Below, in pieces: positions 57,816 to 64,000 of a DNA stretch of 64,000 nucleotides. Both the position numbers and the translations under genes were made by a program. Numbering within the stretch: position 1 is the stretch's first letter; every line of letters begins with the position of its first letter. Where the stretch lies: assembly GCA_947570695.1 (NCBI GenBank), contig CANOVB010000003.1:1-64000 (forward strand). Reading direction: 5' to 3'. Source of the stretch: an uncultured Clostridium sp. GTDB lineage: Bacteria > Bacillota > Clostridia > TANB77 > CAG-508. Below the pieces are notes generated by a model. It had not been told where the DNA came from and searched no databases. It was given only the letters and a program-made list of their open reading frames with translations.

Positions 57816-58029
57816 AGTAAAGAACAAAAGAGGACATTATGAAAATTGCGAAAGACATAACTAAATGCAGATGTTCTCGTCTTTCCTATGTATAACTTAT
57901 CTGTAGCTCATTTCATTTCACACAGCTAAGAAATGTTCTACGTGCCAAATTTACACAATAAATTTGTGTACAAATATTGGTGAAGCCTTTATATAATAGG
58001 AATTGCCTAGCAATTTCCTATTATATAAA
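57816..58029 (+). repeat. Dispersed intergenic element, copy B
   Basis: The best-preserved copy: AAAGAACAAAAGAGGACAT at the start, a middle with CTTATCTGTAGCTCATTT and CTAAGAAATGTTCT, and an end palindrome (57988-58006 with 58010-58029; TTTATATAATAGGAA). A short ORF at 57839-57895 (18 codons) is not conserved in copy C, so the unit is more likely RNA- or DNA-level. The gap 57638-57815 before it shows no feature. Confidence 0.7.
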
Positions 58030-58065
58030 AAAAGTGTATTTACTATAAAAGTAACTACACTTTTT
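58029..58065. terminator. Terminator of pfkA
   Basis: AAAAAGTGTA (58029-58038) pairs with TACACTTTTT (58056-58065), placed 14 bases after the pfkA stop and adjoining the end of the dispersed element. Confidence 0.8.
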
Positions 58066-58079
58066 ATTTATCAAAATAA

Positions 58080-59228
58080 CTAGTCGCCTAGGCACATTCC
58101 TAAATCTCTTGCAACTCTAATTAAATCATCATCCATTTTAATTTTTCTAATATTACTTTCTTTTGTATTTCCAGAAGCTGCTCCAACTACTTTATTATTT
58201 CCAACTACCTCTTCTAAAGTAACATATCCCATTTCACCTTTTTTATAAGTTACCAAAACATTAAATATACCTTGCATTGCAAGTTCCATTGCTTTAGTTC
58301 CATACTTTGTAGAAAGAACTCTATCAAAAGCAGAAGGTGTTCCACCTCTTTGGACATATCCTAAAGTAGTATTTCTAGCTACCATTCCAGTTAATTCTTC
58401 TAATTCTCCAGCTAGTTTTTCTCCTACTCCTCCTAGTCTAATATTATCAAGACCTGCTCCATCATTTAAAGTCTTCTTTACTGTGATAGTTCCATCTTTT
58501 GGCATTGCTCCTTCTGAAGTTACTACTATTGTAAATTCTTTTCCTCTAGCTCTTCTTTCATTTATTTTATCTACAACTTTATTAATATCATAAGGAATTT
58601 CAGGGATTAAAGCAACATCAGCACCTCCAGCTATAGCTGATTCTAATGCAAGCCAACCTGCATATCTTCCCATAACTTCTAATACCATTATTCTATGATG
58701 AGCTTCTGCTGTTGTGTGTAATCTATCTAAAGCTTCTGCAGCAACAGAAACAGCTGTATTATATCCAAAAGTCATATCTGTTTGTGCAACATCATTATCT
58801 ATAGTTTTAGGAACTCCTATAAAATTTACACCTTTTAAAGAAAAATCTCTACTAGATTTTTGAGTTCCATCTCCACCTAAAGCAAATACACAGTCAAAAC
58901 CTGCATTTTTTATATTTTGAACACAAACATCTGATAAATCTTTATACTCTTCAGTTCCATCTTCATTTTTTACTTTATAATTAAATACATTTGTACTATT
59001 AGAAGTTCCTATTATTGTTCCACCTTTTATTAGTAATCCTGATGCATTACTTTGTAAATCTAATTTTACATAATTATTTTCTAATAACCCTTTATAACCT
59101 TCTATAAAACCATAACATTCAACTCCATAAGTTCTGCCTGTTTTTACTATTGCTCTTATTACAGCATTAAGACCTGGTGCGTCTCCACCATTTGTTAAAA
59201 TTGCAATTTTTTTTACCTTTGATTCCAT
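58080..59228 (-). CDS. pfkA: 6-phosphofructokinase
   Basis: A 382-residue phosphofructokinase A-family enzyme, phosphorylating fructose 6-phosphate in glycolysis. Motifs: TNGGDAPGLNAVIRA, GGDGT, PKTIDNDV with the catalytic Asp, and MGRYAGWLA. GGDG points to ATP use (pyrophosphate enzymes have GGDD), but PKTIDND is the form found in pyrophosphate and mixed-group enzymes, and the protein is longer than the 320-residue ATP-type. So a group III/clade X enzyme; phosphoryl donor probably ATP but not certain. Confidence 0.92.
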   Translation of the reverse strand: MESKVKKIAILTNGGDAPGLNAVIRAIVKTGRTYGVECYGFIEGYKGLLENNYVKLDLQSNASGLLIKGGTIIGTSNSTNVFNYKVKNEDGTEEYKDLSDVCVQNIKNAGFDCVFALGGDGTQKSSRDFSLKGVNFIGVPKTIDNDVAQTDMTFGYNTAVSVAAEALDRLHTTAEAHHRIMVLEVMGRYAGWLALESAIAGGADVALIPEIPYDINKVVDKINERRARGKEFTIVVTSEGAMPKDGTITVKKTLNDGAGLDNIRLGGVGEKLAGELEELTGMVARNTTLGYVQRGGTPSAFDRVLSTKYGTKAMELAMQGIFNVLVTYKKGEMGYVTLEEVVGNNKVVGAASGNTKESNIRKIKMDDDLIRVARDLGMCLGD

Positions 59229-59604
59229 TTATATCTTCCCCCTATTAACAAATTATATATTATTAGTATTTTTTCCAAATCCTTAAACATTATATACAAC
59301 TTTTTTTTATAATACAAGCATTTTTTTATTTAATAGGAATTTGCCCTATATTAGCTATTAGATAAAGTCTTCAGCAATCTTAACCAGATTTTTTCTTAAA
59401 TGTAGTAAATAAAATAATCTACAGCTATAAGTTGTTGCATAGGTGAATGATTTAGTATTTTTTCTTTTGCATATACTACTTTTATTACTTAAGGTAATAT
59501 TCTATAAATTTAAGCATAGATTTAATTAGCAAAGCGTATATACAGTTAAATAACTTTATTATATTTTTCAGTCTTTGTTAATAATAAATCTGGAGGAATA
59601 CTTT
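59229..59604. other. Divergent intergenic region pfkA-dacA
   Basis: This stretch holds both leaders and promoters; I could not pick them reliably. Near 59330-59375 TTTAATAGGAATTTGCC...TAGCTATTAGATAAA resembles a decayed palindrome of the dispersed family. GGAGGA at 59592 is the ribosome site of the next gene. No gene seen. Confidence 0.4.
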
Positions 59605-60813
59605 ATGAAAAACAAAATTTTTTCTGTTTTTATAATAACTATAATATTATTAAATACTTCTTCAATGGCTATTTATACTACTCTTCCTGTTTGGTCTGAA
59701 AACGGAAATACTAGTGAAGTTAATGCAGATTCGGTTTCTTTAGAACTGGAATCAGAAAGTGCAATACTAATAGAACAAACTACTGGTAAAATTCTTTATG
59801 AAAAAAATTCACACGATAAACTTCGTCCTGCAAGTGTTACTAAAATTATGAGCATTTTATTAATAATGGAAGCTCTAGATCGTGGAGATATTACTTTAGA
59901 AACACAAATACCATGTAGTGAAAAAGCTTCTAGCATGGGAGGATCTCAAATTTGGTTAGATCCAAAAGAAAGCTTATCTGTTCACGAAATGTTAAAAGCA
60001 ATTTGTGTTGTTAGTGCAAATGATTGTACTTATGCTATGGCAGAATATTTAGCAGGTAGTGAAGAATTATTTGTTCAAAAAATGAATGAACGTGCAAAAG
60101 AATTAGGAATGAATGATACTACTTTTAAAAACTGTCATGGAATTGATGAAGATGGTCACTTAACTTCTAGTTACGATATTTCTCTAATGTCCAGAGAGCT
60201 TTTACTAAAACATCCTAAAATTACAGAATATACAACTATATGGATAGATAGTCTTCGTGATGGAAAATCTGAACTTGTAAATACAAATAAACTTATTCGT
60301 ACTTATGAAGGGGCAACTGGTTTAAAAACAGGTTCTACTTCACTAGCTTTATATAACCTATCAGCTAGTGCTACAAAAAATGATTTATCATTAATTGCTG
60401 TAGTTTTAAGAGCACCTACTCCTAAAGTTCGTTTTTCAGAAGCAAAGCTTTTGTTAGATTATGGATTTAATACATATACATATAAAAAAATAGCAACTAA
60501 AGGTGAAGTAATTCAAAATGTAAGTGTTAATAAAGGAACAACAAGTAATATTAATCTTATTCTTGAAAATGATAGTGGATTTTTAGTAAAAAAATCTAAT
60601 TCATCTGAAATAACTCAGGATTTAATTTTAAATGAAAATATTGAAGCACCTATATCTGCTGGTGAGATTTTAGGGAATATTAATTATTATAATAATAACG
60701 AACTTATTTCATCTATTAATTTAGTTGCTGAAAATGATATTTCTAAAAAGAATATTTTGAATATGTTTGAACATATATCTACTAATTGGCTTAATTTGTT
60801 AAGAGAATTCTAA
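59605..60813 (+). CDS. D-alanyl-D-alanine carboxypeptidase (DacA/DacF type)
   Basis: A 402-residue secreted penicillin-binding protein that trims the terminal D-alanine from wall peptides. Signal peptide 1-22; active-site motifs SVTK (Ser77), SAN (137-139) and KTG in GLKTGSTS; then a C-terminal beta domain and a final amphipathic anchor helix. I start at ATG 59605 after TGGAGGA, not at 59575. Plus strand, single unit. Could be the sporulation-type DacF or the vegetative DacA. Confidence 0.9.
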   Translation: MKNKIFSVFIITIILLNTSSMAIYTTLPVWSENGNTSEVNADSVSLELESESAILIEQTTGKILYEKNSHDKLRPASVTKIMSILLIMEALDRGDITLETQIPCSEKASSMGGSQIWLDPKESLSVHEMLKAICVVSANDCTYAMAEYLAGSEELFVQKMNERAKELGMNDTTFKNCHGIDEDGHLTSSYDISLMSRELLLKHPKITEYTTIWIDSLRDGKSELVNTNKLIRTYEGATGLKTGSTSLALYNLSASATKNDLSLIAVVLRAPTPKVRFSEAKLLLDYGFNTYTYKKIATKGEVIQNVSVNKGTTSNINLILENDSGFLVKKSNSSEITQDLILNENIEAPISAGEILGNINYYNNNELISSINLVAENDISKKNILNMFEHISTNWLNLLREF

Positions 60814-60857
60814 TATTAAAAATCTTTATTCTATAAAAATATCAAATATTTTCCATA

Positions 60858-60894
60858 AAAAAACCAGTAATTGAAATTCAATTACTGGTTTTTT
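60858..60894. terminator. Bidirectional terminator
   Basis: AAAAAACCAGTAATTG (60858-60873) pairs with CAATTACTGGTTTTTT (60879-60894). It lies between converging genes and has A and T runs at its ends. Confidence 0.88.
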
Positions 60895-60926
60895 ATTGCG
60901 CAATAAATTTTATATTTAGGTATTTT

Positions 60927-61127
60927 TTAAGCAATACCATATTTTTTCTTAAATTTATCTGCTCTACCACCTGTAGTGTTTTGTTTTAAGCTTCCTGTCC
61001 AAAATGGGTGACATTTAGAGCAAACGTCAACTTTCATTTCTGGTTTAGTTGAATTTGTTTCAATCACATTTCCACATGCACATATTATTTTAGAAGCTGT
61101 ATAGTTTGGTTGTATTTCCTTTTTCAT
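60927..61127 (-). CDS. rpmE: 50S ribosomal protein L31, zinc form
   Basis: A 66-residue protein of the large ribosomal subunit. It has the zinc-binding cysteines CACGN and CSKCHPFWTG, marking the C+ form that also serves as a zinc store. ATG 61127 follows GAGGTG; a GTG at 61136 overlaps that site. Confidence 0.95.
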   Translation of the reverse strand: MKKEIQPNYTASKIICACGNVIETNSTKPEMKVDVCSKCHPFWTGSLKQNTTGGRADKFKKKYGIA

Positions 61128-61242
61128 GTAATTCACCTCTTTCTTACATTTTTAAAACAATCTTTTATATAATATCACAATAGTTTTTACTTTGCAAGTA
61201 CTTTTATATATTTATTAAAATCATTTCAATATTTATTAATTA

Positions 61243-61578
61243 CTAAAACTCTATAACAAAATCTGTATATTTATAACCACCGTTTTTTTCTTCTTGTTTT
61301 TCTTCAACTGGTGTAGGCTCTGGTTCGTTATTGATAATTTCTTTTGAATCTTGTTCTGGAGCAGTAGCATTTTCATTATTATTTTTGCTATCTGTTATAT
61401 AACTATTTACTGTATTTTCTTCTTTTTTCTCAAAAAGATTGAATACTACGGTTCCATCATCAACACTTTTTAAATTTGTTTCTAATGATGTTCGATTTAC
61501 TAGTTTTGTCATTACATTAAATATACAAGCAATAATACATACCGCAAGTAATACTTTTTTCCATAATTTAGCTAGCAT
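61243..61578 (-). CDS. Hypothetical membrane-anchored protein
   Basis: Not recognised. 111 residues: one N-terminal membrane segment (about 7-26), then a low-complexity extracellular part rich in Asn, Glu and Pro, ending in a short hydrophobic-aromatic YKYTDFVIEF. GGAG-like site before the ATG. It stands alone 100 bases after the rpmE start. Confidence 0.65.
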   Translation of the reverse strand: MLAKLWKKVLLAVCIIACIFNVMTKLVNRTSLETNLKSVDDGTVVFNLFEKKEENTVNSYITDSKNNNENATAPEQDSKEIINNEPEPTPVEEKQEEKNGGYKYTDFVIEF

Positions 61579-61721
61579 AGTTATCTCCTTTCACAAAATC
61601 TACTACAAATATTATTATACTAATATTTTCAAAAAAAGTCAATCCCATTATGTAAACAGTTTGTCATTTTAACGATTTTTTCCATTAAATAACAAGAAAT
61701 TTAATTTATAAAATTTCTGCT

Positions 61722-63119
61722 TTATATGTCATAAAATGATCTCATATCTGTTTGTTTTATTTCCAATGCTTCATTTTTTTCGGAGATTTCGATATTGTAA
61801 ACATCATACTCATCATATAAACCTCCAAAATAAACTATAGCTTCTCCTGATTTTTCTCTTGAAGCTCTTGCATAAACTTCATCTATCTTTTCATCAAATT
61901 CTTTTGAATCTACTTCTATTTTCTCCCCACTTGCTGTTAAATTATTATTTTCATCAGTATAAATATAATGTATATTATATATTTGAGCTTTTTTATTATT
62001 CTTCTCTTTAGTCTTTATTTCTGATATTAGCTTATCTTTATATTTTTCTATTACTTTTCTTGTTTCTTCATATTGCTCATCATAAATCTCATCATTTTCT
62101 ATATAAGATAAACTTGGATTATAAATTCCTAAAAAAGTATTATTATCTATTTTCTCAAAATGTTGATATCCTTCAAAAACTGGCATTCCAAAAACATAAT
62201 TAATCTTTTCTTTATCTCCATTTTCATACAAGCTTTCTTTTGTAAATACTAAATTATAAATATCTATATACTCATAGAATTTACTCATTTCTATTGTAAT
62301 CATTTTATTATTTATAATAGCTATTATAGAATTATAACTAAAATAAAAATCAATTTCTGGATTTTTGTTATAATTATAAACTATTTTATATACATCATTT
62401 TCCATTTTTGAATAATCAATATCATCCATATTTCCTTCTAGTGTATCAGTATTATTGTATATTCCATATTCAAAACTGAAATTGTCATAAGCTGATTGTG
62501 AAATAATATTTTTTATGCTTGCATCTTCGGTAAATAAATCAGAAAATTTTATTTTTTCTCCTGTATCAAGTCTAAAACTAACACCGTTTTCTGTAAATTC
62601 ATATTTTTCTTCAGAAAAATATATTGTTTTATATATACTAACTGAAATTACATCTGAAAAATTTCCATCTACATTAGCTGAAATAAATATACTCTCTATT
62701 TGTTTATCATTAATTTCATTCTTATTAATTAATTCATCTAATACATTTTCAATTTCAGAATTAATTTTATTTTGTATTTGTTTATTTTTAAGTCCACTTA
62801 TCTCTGGGAAAGTCACCATTACTTTGTATCTTGGCTTGTTTTCATATTCATCATATCCAATTATATCACCTAAATATTTATATTTTTCTTTTATTTCTAT
62901 ATTATTTTTATAATATTTATCTGTTAATTTTATTCTCTGGATATTACTAAAATCTATATTATTTTCATGATTTTCAATTTCTTCTTTTTCGCCTAATTCC
63001 AATGATTTGTTATTACTATTTCTATTTATTAAATAAAAAGTTACACATACTGCTAATACAGTATATATTAATAAAAATAACCATATTTTATTACTTTTTT
63101 TCTTATTTGACTCCGACAT
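61722..63119 (-). CDS. Membrane-anchored DUF3298 (RsiV-like) domain protein
   Basis: A 465-residue protein with start at ATG 63119 (GAGGAGGC upstream); it overlaps the preceding gene by 17 bases. One membrane segment (about 14-34), then an extracellular region resembling the DUF4163/DUF3298 domains of RsiV-type anti-sigma factors and PdaC (YKVMVTFPEISGLKNKQIQNKINSEI; GVSFRLDTGEKIKFSDLF). No sigma factor gene is beside it. It is co-transcribed with a PstS-like protein gene, so it may be a surface sensor or lipoprotein partner. Family assignment is moderate. Confidence 0.65.
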   Translation of the reverse strand: MSESNKKKSNKIWLFLLIYTVLAVCVTFYLINRNSNNKSLELGEKEEIENHENNIDFSNIQRIKLTDKYYKNNIEIKEKYKYLGDIIGYDEYENKPRYKVMVTFPEISGLKNKQIQNKINSEIENVLDELINKNEINDKQIESIFISANVDGNFSDVISVSIYKTIYFSEEKYEFTENGVSFRLDTGEKIKFSDLFTEDASIKNIISQSAYDNFSFEYGIYNNTDTLEGNMDDIDYSKMENDVYKIVYNYNKNPEIDFYFSYNSIIAIINNKMITIEMSKFYEYIDIYNLVFTKESLYENGDKEKINYVFGMPVFEGYQHFEKIDNNTFLGIYNPSLSYIENDEIYDEQYEETRKVIEKYKDKLISEIKTKEKNNKKAQIYNIHYIYTDENNNLTASGEKIEVDSKEFDEKIDEVYARASREKSGEAIVYFGGLYDEYDVYNIEISEKNEALEIKQTDMRSFYDI

Positions 63120-63987
63120 AGCCCGCCTCCTCAGCAACAGCTTGTCCTCTATCTGATAACATTGCTTCCATAAGTTTTCTTGTTTTACTATTTTCTGGTT
63201 CATCTTTTCTTATTACTATATAATACGCTGTTTCTAAAGGGTATTCTTCACTTTTTATTGTTTTATTATTAGGTTTTACACCATTTATTGATAATAAATT
63301 TATTCTATCTTTTACTGTATTATCAATAGTTTCAAACATTGTTGTAGCATAATAGTAATATGAATATCCTATTGAATTTAATCCATTATCATAATCTGAT
63401 ACTAAATTTATTATTGCTTCCATAGTATCTATTAAATCTTCTTTTAGTGGTTCTATTAAATCTTTATCTTTCATTACTAATGAAAGCATACCAGTTTGAC
63501 TTCCTGAATTTGCTGGTCTTTGAAATGGTCTTATTTCTTCATCATTACCACCAACTTCAGACCAATTAGTAATTTTTCCTGAATATATATCTTGTATTTG
63601 TTCTAATTTTAAATCTTTTACTGGATTTCCTGCATTTACATAAAATACAAATCCTTCTCTTACAACTGGGGTAATTTCTAACTCTACATTTTTTTCTTTT
63701 GCATATTTTAATTCTTCTTCTGAAGGTTCTGTAACTACTATTAAATCAACATCTCCATCTATTAATCTAATATATCCTGGATGTGTATTTGTATAATCTA
63801 AATCTTCCTCATTTATATTTTCTTCTCCTGTAAAATCTTTAATAAATGCATCCGTTAAAGGTTGTGTTGCAAGAGATGCATCTACTTTGGGATAATCTTC
63901 TAAAGAAAATAATGGTTCTTTAGACACTTCTTTATTTACTTTATTTCCATTTTCTAAATCTTCTTTTGAAATATTTGATTCTTCCAT
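63103..63987 (-). CDS. PstS-like phosphate-binding domain protein, 5' end probably outside the window
   Basis: The visible 294 residues resemble the PBP-like domain of phosphate-binding proteins: LIVVTEPSEEE, GFVFYVNAGNPVKDLKLEQIQDIYSGKITNWSEVGG and RPANSGSQTGM are strongly typical. No signal peptide is visible at Met 63987 and the frame stays open to the window edge, so the gene likely begins upstream. Related domains occur in PstS and in sensors. It overlaps the DUF3298 gene by 17 bases. Confidence 0.8.
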   Translation of the reverse strand: MEESNISKEDLENGNKVNKEVSKEPLFSLEDYPKVDASLATQPLTDAFIKDFTGEENINEEDLDYTNTHPGYIRLIDGDVDLIVVTEPSEEELKYAKEKNVELEITPVVREGFVFYVNAGNPVKDLKLEQIQDIYSGKITNWSEVGGNDEEIRPFQRPANSGSQTGMLSLVMKDKDLIEPLKEDLIDTMEAIINLVSDYDNGLNSIGYSYYYYATTMFETIDNTVKDRINLLSINGVKPNNKTIKSEEYPLETAYYIVIRKDEPENSKTRKLMEAMLSDRGQAVAEEAGYVGVK

Positions 63988-64000
63988 TGTAAAATGCTCA

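Noticed and set aside
57839..57895. 18-codon ORF in repeat copy B
   Set aside because: Start and frame are not conserved in copies A and C; no ribosome site seen.

Overview
The window looks like chromosome of a low-GC Gram-positive bacterium of the Clostridia type. The DNA is very AT-rich, ribosome sites are strong GGAGG-like sequences, GTG and TTG starts are common, and the gene content fits: BceAB/BceRS, YtrA-type GntR regulators, LytR-CpsA-Psr protein, VanZ, YxeA, cohesin and dockerin modules, and tig-clpP-clpX. Most genes lie on the minus strand. I saw no rRNA, tRNA, CRISPR array, phage or intact insertion sequence.

Layout. 0.2-9.3 kb: uvrA and uvrB (uvrB carries an apparent +1 frameshift) are split by an island holding a GC-richer, foreign-looking long-form purC and an operon of two HipA-like kinases with a small protein between them. 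9.6-14.4 kb: an orphan ribbon-helix-helix protein, then a surface operon made of a secreted transglutaminase-cohesin-dockerin protein and a cohesin protein with a sortase-like anchor. 14.7-17.6 kb: a BceAB-type transporter. 17.7-24.5 kb: an AI-2E family membrane protein, an S51 peptidase and a MacAB/YknXYZ-like efflux operon with two adaptors. 24.9-27.7 kb: a cytidylate-kinase-like/MATE operon behind a promoter, a structured leader RNA and a terminator, then a flavin reductase-rubredoxin. 27.7-38.6 kb: two YtrA-type GntR/ABC modules with palindromic operators, a monofunctional transglycosylase, an acetyltransferase, VanZ, NatAB, cardiolipin synthase, YxeA and a deletion scar of a two-component system. 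38.9-46.1 kb: an unknown three-gene membrane operon, a BceRS-type two-component system and a heterodimeric ABC exporter. 46.5-53.6 kb: an LCP protein, a His-rich CobW GTPase, SprT-like, thioesterase, GIY-YIG and HD proteins, an RluA synthase and a small foreign-looking Cys/Arg-rich ORF. 53.8-64 kb: clpX, clpP, tig, pfkA, a D,D-carboxypeptidase, L31, and a DUF3298 protein behind a PstS-like domain gene that runs off the window.

How it fits together. Much of the window concerns the cell envelope and efflux. BceR-like boxes (TNACA-N4-TGTAA or one mismatch) lie upstream of bceAB, mtgA, yxeA and bceRS, which suggests one envelope-stress regulon spread over 25 kb. A dispersed intergenic repeat ending in a palindrome occurs at least three times, and one copy supplies the end of the sprT-like gene. 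The best candidates for undescribed biology are the cohesin/dockerin/transglutaminase pair, the kinase-small protein-kinase operon, the leader RNA before the MATE operon (possibly the guanidine-IV/mepA class) and the dispersed repeat.
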